Shown here: positions 40,700 through 51,316 of the stretch, piece by piece
Numbering within the stretch: the first letter of the stretch is position 1
Layout of the letters: each line of letters starts with the position of its first letter
NCBI GenBank assembly: GCA_033816765.1
Contig: CM066287.1
Location: forward strand, 6,634,001 to 6,698,000
DNA from: Nothopassalora personata
Lineage: Eukaryota > Ascomycota > Dothideomycetes > Mycosphaerellales > Mycosphaerellaceae
Length of the DNA: 64,000 bases
Direction: 5' to 3'
Made by a program: the position numbers and the translations under genes
Notes under the pieces: generated by a model
What the model was told of the DNA's origin: nothing
The model's input: the letters and a program-made list of their open reading frames with translations, nothing else
Databases searched by the model: none

Positions 40700-43004
40700 A
40701 TCTATTCGTTATCGTAGCTAATACTAGTCTTATTAGATACGTCCCTAAGCGGCTAGTTAGTGAAGTTCCTATAGTAGTTACGGAAGAAGCTCTTATCGCG
40801 CCCTTCGCTTATAAAGTATAGCTACTCGAGAGTAGTAACTAAGCTAAGCTACTTATCTATTAATTTTATAGCTCGGACGCGCTACTTATATATCTTCTTA
40901 TAGAAGAGCTCCGAGTCTAGGCGGACCGTAGTATTAAGCTACTTTCTAGCATTAAGGATAACTTCGTTATCGTTCTAAGACTTTAAACCCGCTAGGGCAT
41001 CGGATAGAGAGCTAATACTACTAAGGTATATACCCGTAGGGAAAGGATAGCCGGGTACTAGGCGTCGATACTTAAACCCTACAGCGCTCTTACTCGGCGT
41101 CTTAAAGTTACAATAGAGGTCTATTACCTAGTGTATGCTCTAGCTTCGCTAGAGTTTAAGATAGTTATCGTCGCGGATCTCGATAAAGTAAGGGTTAATC
41201 TAATGTAGCGTCTTCTTATGTGCGGCCTACCTTATTAAAACGCCTATAGTAGTTACCCGCATTTACCTAGCGCTTAGATTCTCTCTAAACTAGCTAATGC
41301 GGTTTTTACTTAGGTAATTCTAAACCCTAACCGAGAAGAAACGCTTAAATCGGCCGTCTTCTACGTAGTCGTTATTCCGGCACTACTAGATAAACTCTAT
41401 AGTATTCTCTTACTTATGAAAACCGTGTAAAAACTCCGGCCTACTAGTGCCCTCTAAGTTAAGAGAGTATAGTATGTTAAGCCGGTTACTAGTCTAGTAG
41501 TTTTCAACTTCGAGGTTTAAGTCGACCCTAGTATACTACACTATAGCGTTCGCGTTACCCCCCTAATAAGCCCTATTAAAGCTAAAAATCGTAGGCCTAG
41601 GGAAGGAGATAAACCGAGTGTAGTATTAAGGGTATAGCGCTACTTATAAGAGCTATAGCCCGGGGTCTTATCGTATAATCTATTAGCTTAGAGAATACTA
41701 TATGTTCTAGTAGACGCCGCCGTTACTAACCTTATTCAATTCTTATAGGTACTATCGGTATACGTCGAATTCTCGACTTATTATTTCTCTAACCGTTTTA
41801 ACCCGCGGCGCTAGGTTAGCGTTATTATACTAGTATAGCATGTTACTATTAATGTAGGTACCGGTACTATTAAGATCGGCTTAGTTAGCTTTATTAATGC
41901 TAAATTTGTCGAGGATCTAGTTATAGTTAGTATACGTAACGATACTACTCGTAGTACCGATTTTGCCTCGAACGCGGAGGTAGCTAAGCGGGTTAATAGT
42001 CTTCTAACTACGCTTATTAGGGCAAAACTACGATCCATTTTTCACCTTAATAGCTAAAAAACTCTTACCTTTAAAGAGCTAGTCTTAGACCTTAAGCGTA
42101 CGCTTATATAGGGTATTAGCGGTAATACCGGGATTCATAACGAAGTAGAGGGCCTTATAGTAGAAATCTCGAACATACTAATCGCACATTATAGCGCTAA
42201 CCTTACTATCCCTCTTAAGAACCCGCGAGACAGCATACTCGAGCATCTTAAGGCCCGCTATCCGGTACTTAGGTAGCTAGTTAATGCTATCTACGTTAAT
42301 CGAGTTTCTAAACTTAACGCTATAGTACCGCTTATTATAGGTGCAGTTAGCGCGCTTAATCCGAAGGGCCTCGTCTTCTTATAGGATCTAATCCTTAAAG
42401 ACTAATACATTCCTAATTATAGCCGAAGGTAATATAGTAAGTATCGGATCGCTATTCTTAGTTAAGGCCGGAGTAGATCGTAGAGTGCTAACCGGTGTAC
42501 CTAGCGGACTACCCTCGCGTATAGGTACGCCGTCTAGCGTTAGGTTAGGCGAGGATCGAGTAGGCGTAGTTATACCCCTACCTATACTCTCGCCTATACG
42601 GAGCTACTTAAGTCGACTCGACTTACGACCGCCTCTCGATAGGACTATAGGCTAAGTAGAGGCTAGTAGTAGAGTTAGCGTAGTACTCTTTATACGTCCT
42701 TTACCTTTACTACCCGGTAGTAGCTAAGGCTATTACTAGCTAGATAGTCTAGGTTAATCTATGCTATCCTCTAGGGACGCGAACTTCTTAGTAATAGTAC
42801 CTTCTATAAAGTATAGAAGGCTATCCTTATATAGAAACTTAGTAACCGTCTTAGAGCTAGGAGGTGCCCTCGTTACTCTAGCCTCGATCTAGTTACTAAG
42901 TGCTTTGCGCGTAACTAGGAGGTATCTATTTTTATGTACCTAGACGGGGTCCGAGTACTACTTCTTACTAATAACCTAAGGGGTCGATAAGTGAAGCTTA
43001 CTAG
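40700..43004 (-). pseudogene. Unrecognised RIPped reading frame at the 3' side of Y
   Basis: After the gap made by Z, Y continues on the minus strand with long text that is open apart from TAG/TAA: RYLLVTRKALSN, ARVTRAPPSSKTVTKFLYKD, LRIKRANCTYNKRYYSVKF, YRIAGLKMLEYAVSRVLKR, then VGFKYRRLVPGYPFPTGIYL. An integrase is expected here, but I cannot find its HHCC or D,D,E blocks in this part. It may be an extra Y gene, a host-derived piece, or a diverged pol end. Confidence 0.4.
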
Positions 43005-43009
43005 CGCGC

Positions 43010-43413
43010 TGTTAGGTTTAGTATAACCTAATGATATTATAAGTTAAGAAGATAAGCTTAATTAGGTTTGTTCTCGGGCCGATAGAAAGTCGAGGGAGGG
43101 TAATAAAGTAGTAGCTGTCTTGTCTCGTAAAGACTAGGTAGTAGTGAGGTAGAGGTTAGGTTATAGTATATTCTAAACAGTAATATTGAACAGTGAGTTA
43201 AACGCCTCGAAACCATAGAGGGTTCTTAGCGTTCCTAAATATAAAGGAGATTCGTAGATCTCAGTAATTAGTCTAATTATTCTAAGCATAAGCAGTCTAA
43301 TTAGTCTAAGCATAAGTAGTCTAATCGCTCTAAGTCTAAGCGCTTAGGTAGGATAAGTTACGTGTTTATCTTATCGTTATAATTCTAGGGTCTATAGGAA
43401 TTATTCCGTAATA
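43010..43413 (-). repeat. 3' LTR of element Z
   Basis: 404 bp, same length as the 5' LTR at 50908-51311, differing by transitions. Confidence 0.92.
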
Positions 43414-43519
43414 CTATCCCCTTCTTAGCCTAGCTTCGTCCCGAAGCTTCTTAAGCCGTTATCGTTTCTTATAGTAATAGTTAACTATATCTTCTTCCTC
43501 CTATAAACGCCGTTAACGA

Positions 43520-44035
43520 CTTACTTAGGATACCGAAGTTTCTAGTATCGAAATAGCTCTATATACGAATTGTTAGAAGTCTCGATCCTCGGGCGTAGTA
43601 GTGAAGTGTATCGTAGGTTCTCGGTCCGGAAAGTGTTCGGCCTATATTCGAAAAGGCTATAAGGATTGCGACGTACGTCTTTCTCGTCCGGAGTAGGAAC
43701 GTCTTTACGATTCGCGCGATAACCTTAAGCTAGAGCTTAAGAGGATTAAAGAGGAGGAGGTACGGCTAAAGATGCGTAAGATCCGTCTTCGGAAATAGCT
43801 ACGATTAGCTAAGCGTCGCACCGACGATACCGTCGCTAAGGAGTTAGAGGAGCTCGAGGAGGAAGAGGCGCGCGAGGAGCTAGCGTCTCTTAAGCGGGCG
43901 TCCGGGGTAGAGGTGTCGCCTTTACTAGTTTCTTTTTCGGATATCCTAGAGATGCCCGTAAATAACTAGGCGGCGCTTTCTAGAGCGGAGCCTTAGGGCG
44001 AGTCCCTAGGGGTAGAGACTTATTAGGGTATTTAT
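43520..44035 (+). pseudogene. Antisense Cys-motif/coiled-coil frame of element Z
   Basis: Opposite to Z's pol and beside the 3' LTR. It reads SSGVVVKCIVGSRSGKCSAY then IRKGYKDCDVRLSRP, a Cys cluster with one or more Cys turned to Tyr. A very regular coiled coil follows (LKLELKRIKEEEVRLKMRKI, then VAKELEELEEEEAREELASL) and an acidic tail. Only a few TAG stops interrupt about 170 codons. The order (Cys cluster, coiled coil), position and orientation match the antisense frame of element N, though the text differs. Confidence 0.65.
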
Positions 44036-44065
44036 TCGTAAGTCGTGTCCCTATTCTCATTAATC

Positions 44066-44139
44066 GGCTAGGTAGCTTAGTAGTAGAGCGTAAGCTGTCT
44101 ATACTCTTAAGGTCGTAGGTTCGATTCCTACCCTAGTCG
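44066..44139 (+). tRNA. tRNA-like sequence (pseudogene or tRNA-derived)
   Basis: 74 nt with a 7-bp acceptor stem (GGCTAGG with CCTAGTC, one G-U), a D-arm/A-box region (TAGCTTAGTAGTAGAGCG, two RIP-type changes from the usual TAGCTCAGTGGTAGAGCG) and a perfect T-arm with B-box (GTAGG-TTCGATT-CCTAC). The anticodon arm does not fold cleanly: its stem has a C-T mismatch and a 9-nt loop, so no isotype can be given. It lies between Z's chromodomain and its antisense frame. Confidence 0.5.
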
Positions 44140-44229
44140 CTCGTCGGCCGAGAGATCGATTGTCGTTAGTTATATCGGCGGACCTATTTTTAGTATTGTC
44201 GGATCTTTTGCTAACAGTTTTATAGGTTT

Positions 44230-45820
44230 TGTTTTAGTTCCTAGGTATTTTCTAATTCGTCGTATCCTTTCTATTTAACAAGGTATCGCTAACCTTTCTT
44301 ATCTAGGATTCTTTCGACTTCAAATTCGTTTTCTACTTCTAGCTCGAAATAGAAGCTTTCCTAGTAGGGTGTTTCGGCGTCTACGGGTTCTAACTTAGAG
44401 ATATAGAAGACTAGGTAGATTCTTACGTTAGGTAGTAGCCGTAGATAGTAGTTAACTAGTCCTATATGACACAGACAAGACAGCAACAGGGCGCAAACGT
44501 GTATTAGCCTTAGTATCGAGTAAGTTCTACGAAGAAGAGAAGTAAGAAGTCGCGAGAAGCGCGTGATAAGATCGGGCCCGAATCTAGGGTCCGGGCGCGC
44601 TAGGGCGCGAGGTCACGTGACACCGAAGTGCGTCTGTGCAAAGGTAAACCGTGACACTATAGCTTAGTCGATAAAAAATAGTCCGACCTTAATGTAATCT
44701 AGTTTCTTAGTCTATCTTCTTATTCTTAGGTTTTTCGTAAGGAGATAGACCTTATCCCCCTCTTTTAGTAGAGGTGCCATTTTTCTTATGTCCTACCGTT
44801 GTTAAGACAGTTTTTATTATGCATCTTCGATCGCCTTACGTGTTTCTTTATGCACTTCCTTAAGAGTATCCGTCGTTACGATTGCTCTTTCGGCTTATAG
44901 GTAAGATCTAGGTGTTCTAAATAGGTTAGGATCTTTTCTAAAGTTCGTATAAAATAGTGTCGTTAAAGTTGTCTCTAATTTGTAGTTGTTTAGTGTAATC
45001 TACGCTATTGGCAGTAATAAAACCTAGTTGTCCTATACGTAGTTAATGTAGTATCGTAGGTATTGCTCGAGTGTTTAATTCATCCTTTTAGTTTGTCCGT
45101 CTATCTCCGGATAATATACTGTTAACAGCTTATGTTTAATTCCGATCGTTCCTATAAGCGTTTTCTAGTAGTTCGATGTAAATAACTTATCTCTGTCCGT
45201 TATAAACGCTTAAGGGAATCCGTAGTACCGGATAAGTCTATCTAGTACGAGGTATCCGAGCTGCTCTACATTATATGTCTCTAATGTAGGAATAAAGTGT
45301 GCGTATTTTATAAGTCTATTAACTATAACTAGTATTATGTCGTATAGTTGTTTCGTAACTTAGTCTCTTAACGGTAGGAGTTTCGTAATAAAGTCTATTA
45401 TAACTTCGTCCTATAGTTTTGTCGGTAGTGTCCTAAACTATAGGTAACCGTATTTTGCATGTCTCGTAGCCTTGTTTCGTTAGTAGTGTACGCATTGTTT
45501 AATGTAGCGTAATACCTTAAGTCTTATCTATAGAAATGAGAAACTGCGTTATATTAGGTCTATTGTCTTTAAAGTTCTAGGGTGTCTATAAGTTAGTCCG
45601 TCGTAATGTTGTCGTATGTATTCTTCTTCTCGATCCTTTAGTACCTAGTATTTTCCTTACGATATAGGGAATTGCTCGTTCTTATCGCCTAATATCCGTA
45701 CGATGTTATTAAATTCTCTTATGTTAGCGCTAAGACTTCCGTCGGGGTTCGTCTTTAGTACTTTGTGTTACACTAGTTCTTTTCCTTCTATATAGTCGCT
45801 TCTTCGACTTAGCGCGTCGG
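44230..45820 (-). pseudogene. Element Z integrase and chromodomain, RIPped
   Basis: The chromodomain is clear near 44230-44340 (EFEVERILDKKG*RYLVK*KGYDELENT*E), with the conserved Trp codons now TAG. The integrase lies upstream on this strand (45750-44700) but is heavily altered. A solo LTR (44467-44656) interrupts this stretch. It links Z to the chromovirus group. Confidence 0.65.
44467..44656. repeat. Un-RIPped solo LTR with TSD CTATA
   Basis: 190 bp, TGACACAG...ACCGTGACA, flanked by CTATA at 44462-44466 and 44657-44661. It keeps normal CpA content and is GC-rich, unlike its surroundings, so it is young. On the minus strand it starts TGTCACGG, and its length and ends resemble C1's 192-bp LTR, but the inside differs; a related family is possible. 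Confidence 0.8.
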
Positions 45821-45825
45821 CGCGG

Positions 45826-46143
45826 TGTTAGGAACCGCTATACGTTATCACAACTCGGGCTTAGATCTTTGTAGGGATGTCTTAATCAGTTATGAAGGTA
45901 GTAGTCCTAAACAGTATATAGTGTATACTTAAAATAAGTTAAGCACGAGGCTCCTATCTACTTGTAAAAGAGCGTCGTCTATATAGTGCCATGTCTTAGC
46001 GTAACTAATTAGACTAAGTAGACTAATCACGAGCAGTCCGATTAGACTAGTCGTACCGAAACAGATCGGCTCCGTCGTCTTTCCCTAGCGCTCCGTTTTG
46101 CTAAATGAGTGGTCGTAGGTTCTCCACGAATTAAACCGTAATA
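45826..46143 (-). repeat. Solo LTR of the O/N family, inverted
   Basis: 318 bp, TGTTAGGAACCGCTATACG...AACCGTAATA, the reverse complement of the O/N LTR (which ends CGTATAGCGGTTCCTAACA). TSD CGCGG at 45821-45825 and 46144-46148. It cuts Z between RNase H and integrase and is only partly RIPped. Confidence 0.85.
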
Positions 46144-46149
46144 CGCGGC

Positions 46150-47600
46150 CGTTCTCTCTTCCTAGAGTATATTTAATTTCGAACTTATACTGTCCTAGTA
46201 GCTCCGACTAGCGGGCTTACCTTCGGGTAAGTTCCTTCGTCGTCGTGAAGTACGTAAGATTCTTATAGTTAGAAAGAATCGTTAACTTCGGTAGGCCCTC
46301 GACATATACTCTCTAATGTTATATAGTAGCAATAATAGCTAGAAGCTCTTTATTATAGATGTCGTAGTTCTATTCTACTGTAGTCATTTTCCGGGAGTAA
46401 TAGGCTACTAGGTGTCTCTACCCGTCGTGTGTCTATATTAGACACGCGCCTATTACTATATTAGACGCATCGGTCTCGATGTAGACTTCCTTACTACTAT
46501 CGAATAGTCGAAGCGTGGAGGCTAAAGCGCATTGTTCCTTAAGTTTCTTAAATGCTTTAATCTATTCCTTTCCCTATTTCTAGGTAACGTCTTTTCTTAT
46601 AAGCATCGTTATTAGTGCTACTATCTTTACGTAGTCCTTAATGAATTTCCGGTTGTAGTTTACTAGTCTAAGGAATGATTGTACGTCCTTAACTATCTTT
46701 AGTTCTAGCTATTCTCTAATTAACTATGTCTTCGTAGGGTCGATCGTTATCCCTATAGTGCTAATAATAAAGCCTAAGAATTTAACTTCTTTCTTATAGA
46801 ATTCGCATTTCTCAGATGCTATCTTGAATCCTAAACGCGTAAGTCGTTCGAATACGTCCTAGACTTACTTTATATAATTCTAAAGGGATCCTTTCGTATA
46901 GACTAATATGTCGTCTATGTAAGCGATAACGTATACGTCGAGTAGGTCTCTAAGTGTTTCGTTAACAAGGTCCTAATAGGATGCGGGTACGTTAGTTAAT
47001 CCTATTAGTATAACTAAGAATTCGTAAAGTCCGTATCTTGTTCTAAAAGCGGTTTTCTATTCTTCTCCTTCTACTATCCGTATAGCGTAGAAGGCATCTC
47101 GTAGGTCAATTTTCGTGTACTAGTCTAATCCGGTTAATCTATCTTATGCTTCTTCGATGTTAGGTAGCGGGTATCGGTTCTTAATCGTAATCTCGTTTAA
47201 CTTCCTATAGTCTTGTACGAGTCGCAACTTCCCGTTTGCTTTTAGAACGAACATATATAGAGTTCCTATACTTAAGGTAGATCTTCTTATCTATCCTTTA
47301 GCTAGCTTCTCCTTTAGCTGTTCTCGTAGGGTCTATAGCTCTTTCTTAGACATTTAATATAGGAGTCCCTATAGAGGCTCTTTCCCTAGCTAAATGTTTT
47401 TCTTATAATCCTATAGTTAGTACTTAGGTAAGGCATCCTTACCTCTTTCCTCTTTAAAGAGTCGCGACTACTTACGATACTCTTTAGGAATACTTAACTC
47501 TAAGATGTTAGTATCCTTCGATAGTACGTTACTTCTATTACTACTAGTAACTTCGTAACCCGGCGGCCCTACGCTAGTATCTATCCCGGTCGAAGGTAGT
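46150..47600 (-). pseudogene. Element Z reverse transcriptase and RNase H, RIPped
   Basis: The RT active site reads IAYIDDI at 46910-46921 on the minus strand. RNase H text follows at lower coordinates. Stops are TAG/TAA in positions expected from CAG, CAA and TGG codons. Confidence 0.75.
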
Positions 47601-47814
47601 TCTTCTATCCTTCTATTCGGCGTAAGCTATATCCTATTTAGCTATCTCTTTACCTTATCTACTAGCGAACGCTGCCGCTACGTAGGCTAAATGTCGATAA
47701 CGTAGTCGCATTCCCTAAATGTAAGTACTCCTCTTCTCTAGTCGATTACTAGGTTATACTTTCTTAACTAAGGCATACCTAGTACGATGTTATAACTAGC
47801 TATGTTAGTAAAAT

Positions 47815-48048
47815 CTAAGATAATCTCCTCGTAGTGCCGTTAGATAGCAAGTAGTAGGGTATCGTCTCGCGCTCTATACTAGGTAAGGATAATCCGTCTA
47901 CCGCGATTAATTTATAACCCTCTTTCTTCTTATAGGTAGCGATCCTATGTCTTATAACAAATACTTCGGAGGTAAAGTTCCCGCTTACTCCGGAATCTAT
48001 TATAGTATCTATCTTATGCCCGTTAACGATAATTTTAGTTCGAAACAC
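47815..48048 (-). pseudogene. Element Z protease domain
   Basis: An uninterrupted 77-codon stretch includes the retropepsin site IIDSGVSGNF after KIIVNGHKI. It is among the longest open pieces left in Z. Its neighbours in frame are broken by RIP. Confidence 0.75.
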
Positions 48049-48099
48049 TATTGTCGTTAGTAATGCTTAAGCCTTTTCTATGTTATATAACTCCCTTCG

Positions 48100-50890
48100 G
48101 TCGCTCATTCCTAGGGAGTTAATCCTTTTCCCTATTCGTATATAGAACGTCGTGCTTTATATCTCGAGGCCTCCGCTTAAACCTAGCGCGAGCCTTTCTA
48201 TATCTACACCTACATTCGGTAACGTTCCTAGATCTTCTACGTTTCTAAGTAGAGTACGCGTGCGTGTTATACTACATTACGTAATTCATTCGATATAAAT
48301 GTTCCTAATGGTGTAAGATATCCGGTTCCTATTATTCGGCTTCCTATCGGTAGTCGTTCTATAATAGCGGTTACTAGATTCTCGGTTGTTTCTATAAGTA
48401 GGTATCCCTAGGCTATGCCTCGTAGGGTGTCGAGTATCTTATTAAACTTAATAGAGTGTAGTATTCTTCGTCCGCCTATCTTAGGTAGGAATTCCTCGTG
48501 CCTTCTTTATAGGTGTACGATTATGTTATATAATTTCTTAGGTGCATTGATCGTAAAGGTTAGTTGTTTATTATCGTCGTTAGTGTTGCTCTCTTCTCCT
48601 TCGGAGGAATCTTCTTCGCTTAATTCTTCCGGATCCTAATCTTCTTCGATAGTATCTAGCCCGGTAGTTTCTTAACTTTCTTCCTATAGTTCCGGTAACT
48701 ATAATCCGTTCTATCCTAGGTCTTAGTTTTCTTTATCGCTTTTATTGTTATTAAAGTAGGATTCGTCGATGTCTACTTCTTAGAGCGTGGCGTTTTGCCT
48801 ATACGTCGCTCCTAGGGTTCCTCTCGGTTATTAAGGCTAATACCCTACGCCTAACTTCGCGGCGTAGTAAACTTAACACGAGTCTTAGTAATAGAATCGC
48901 TAATAAAGGCTTCTATAACTATTTCGAGACTCGGATTCATTCTCGTAGTTAACTCTTCGTATTATTATATTAAACTGTCGTAGTTAGTTCTTCGCATTAA
49001 ATAGAATAACTACCATTTATTGCCTATAGTATCCTCCTCGTCCTTCTAAGGGGTCTAGGAGAGGCGTCGTGCTTCTATTACTAGCTCTCTCCCCTACTCT
49101 CCGAGTATAGTCGGTATCTCCTTAAGATCTAACGCTACTCTTAGATTTACTAGTCGTCCTATAGAGAGCGCCTTCACGCGGCGGACGACGTAAGTATCTT
49201 CGTTACGACGAAGAGAAACTAAGACTCTCTCTCTCGAAAAATACAAGCCTACTCGACTCGAAACAAGAAAAGACAGGTCGGACGAACCGAACGAACGAGA
49301 TACGCTCAAAATCTACAAACAAGAACTCCGGAACTGCGAGAAGGGAAAGCGACGTACATAGCGTACACGTCGCTCGAACAACGAAGGCGCTGTCTACCTG
49401 TCGTCCCGGCAAACCACGTAAACTGCCGGCTGGAACCAAGAGAGGCGTTTAGGGGCGCAAACCACGTATACTGCACGGCTGGAACCAAGAGAGGCCGAGG
49501 GGGGGACGACAGCGAGGCCACTGCGACCGAGGAGCTACACTCGAGACCGGAGAACGCGACTGGATTTGAAACAGAGGCAACGGGTGTTTCTTGGGATTTT
49601 GCTCGGTGCGTACGGGTACGGCCGGCTTGGCTTTTTAAAACAAGAACGAGACACGGGCGCAAAACTTGTCTCGCCCGGGGCAAGGCGACAAACCGCAATT
49701 CTCGACAAGACACGACTACCGGGTACGCGCGTACTACGCCGCAATATATTCGATTTACGGTTCGAATAGCGAGCGTTGCTCGCATCTTTTAAGGAGTTTT
49801 TACGTCCGGGGTACGACGGGGCTTTTCTCCTTCTCTCAAATTTTGGTCTCGTTCTCGAGACCCGTGTTGCATAGTCTTTGACTCAAATAGCACGTTAATG
49901 GAATAATCAATCAATCAATCTTAGATTTACTAGTTCGGGGTTGTATTATGTTAAACTATTCGCGGCGTACTATATTCTTACCGCGGTAGTCCCTTACTAG
50001 GTAGCTAGGTTTACTACATCCGTAGTAAGTTCGTGTTTCTTTCGAACTCCGGGATGCTCTATTCCCGTTACTGTTCCTAATCTTACGACTTTTCTCGGTA
50101 ACGTCGAGTTCTATTAGCTATAGTCCGTAGTACGGTTTGTCCCTAGGCTTATTGTTATAGTTATCGTAGAAGCCTCTATTACGGTTATCGTAGCCTAGTG
50201 TATATCTAGCCTTTCCGGATACTTTAGAGTCGTATCGTCATTCTATAGCTCTCTCGTAGAGCTTATCGTTAAGATTAATCGTAACTCTAACGAGGTCGCC
50301 TAAGCTATCGATCTTCCGACCGTCCCTTATTAACTTATCCTTAATATACTCCTTTAGTCCTCTTCGGTACATAACTTAAAGGGCTTCGTCGTCCTAATCG
50401 GTAAGTTGCGCGTATTCCTAGAATTTAGTAGCATATTCGGTAGTAGATGTCTTCTAGGTTAAATGCTAAATAATGCGAATGGCAGTAGTAATCTCATTAG
50501 AGACACTGAAGACGCTCTTTATAGTATGCTTAAGATAGTTGTATAACCTAAAGATTCCGTCGGCATTGTCTTCTCCGTTACTGTCTAGGTATTTCCTAAG
50601 GAATAGTTTAACCTAATGCTATACTCGTCCTCTTAAGAAGGTAGTAGTAAAGATAGGCTTAAGGTTCTTAGGCATAGAGTTAAACAAGAAGTACATATCT
50701 ATCTAAGAGACCTAAGTGTCGAACTTGTCTCGGTCGCTATAGTAGTATTCTAGCTTACTAACCTTAAGGGTGTCGTTACCTATATAAGTAGCTAAGGCAT
50801 TAATAGTATCGTTCGCGGTCTAAGGTCGTCGGGCTCTACTTACTTCACTAGGGGCGGGTGTTCCCCGTTTACTCTATCGGTCTCCTATCG
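48100..50890 (-). pseudogene. Element Z gag region, RIPped and split by a SINE-like insertion
   Basis: The space between the protease and the 5' LTR is gag-sized once the 764-bp insertion (49155-49918) is removed. The text is RIPped with only short open pieces; I could not place a zinc knuckle with confidence. Confidence 0.5.
49139..49934 (+). mobile_element. SINE-like non-LTR insertion with 16-bp TSD and (AATC)n tail
   Basis: The insert (49155-49918, 764 bp) lies between two copies of TCTTAGATTTACTAGT (49139-49154, 49919-49934). It ends with AATAATCAATCAATCAA, a short-repeat tail typical of LINE-mobilised DNA. It shows no RIP. The head can fold (GTCGTCC...GGACGAC, 49153-49190). Inside are two copies of a 38-39-bp unit (49409-49446, 49457-49495) and an inverted pair CTGTCGTCCC/GGGACGACAG enclosing them. 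No domain is seen in any frame and no clear A-box; a B-box-like GGTTCGAAT lies near 49760. A 5'-truncated LINE or retroposed RNA are alternatives. Confidence 0.7.
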
Positions 50891-50895
50891 TAGAG

Positions 50896-50904
50896 GGCGT
50901 TTAA
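50896..50904 (-). promoter_or_regulatory. Predicted self-priming site of element Z
   Basis: On the minus strand the primer-site segment TTAAACGCC lies 3 nt after the 5' LTR. It is complementary to GGCGTTTAA inside the LTR (51104-51096), which lies about 38 nt after a TATA-like TTTATATTTA (51143-51134). Confidence 0.55.
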
Positions 50905-50907
50905 AGC

Positions 50908-51311
50908 TGTTAGGTTTAGTATAACCTAATAATATTACAAGTTAAGAAGATAAGCTTAATCGGGTTTGTTCTCGGGCCGATAGGAAGTCGAGGGAGAGTA
51001 ATAAAGTAGTAGCTGTCTTATCTCGTAAAGACTAAGTAGTAGTAAGGTAGAGGTTAGGTTATAGTGTATTCTAAATAGTAATATTAAACAGTAAGTTAAA
51101 CGCCTCGAAACCATAGGGGGTTCTTAGCGTTCCTAAATATAAAGGAGATTCGTAGATCTCGGTAATTAGTCTAATTATTCTAAGTATAAGTAGTCTAATT
51201 AGTCTAAGCATGAGTAGTCTAATCGCTCTAAGTCTAAGCGCTTAGGTAGGATGAGTCACGTGTTTATCTTATCGTTATGATTCTAGGGTCTATAGGAATT
51301 ATTCCGTAATA
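50908..51311 (-). repeat. 5' LTR of element Z
   Basis: 404 bp; partner of 43010-43413. TSD CGCGC follows at 51312-51316. Confidence 0.92.
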
Positions 51312-51316
51312 CGCGC

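Larger units (their letters stand above)
43010..51311 (-). mobile_element. Element Z: RIPped minus-strand chromovirus inside Y
   Basis: 8,302 bp with two 404-bp LTRs (43010-43413, 50908-51311; TGTTAGG...CCGTAATA) and the TSD CGCGC at 43005-43009 and 51312-51316. Minus-strand order: gag, protease (48048-47815), RT with YIDD (46921-46910), integrase, chromodomain (about 44340-44230), then a tRNA-like sequence and an antisense frame before the 3' LTR. A polypurine tract (plus-strand CTATCCCCTTCTTA, 43414-43427) marks the 3' end. Three later insertions lie inside: 44467-44656, 45826-46143 and 49155-49918. Confidence 0.9.

Noticed and set aside
41811..42038. 75-residue minus ORF as a separate gene
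   Set aside because: It is one open piece of RIPped transposon sequence and is covered under the Y remnant.
49306..49785. 159-residue ORF in the SINE-like insertion
   Set aside because: No domain, several overlapping frames equally open, and it crosses the duplicated unit; chance in un-RIPped GC-balanced DNA.
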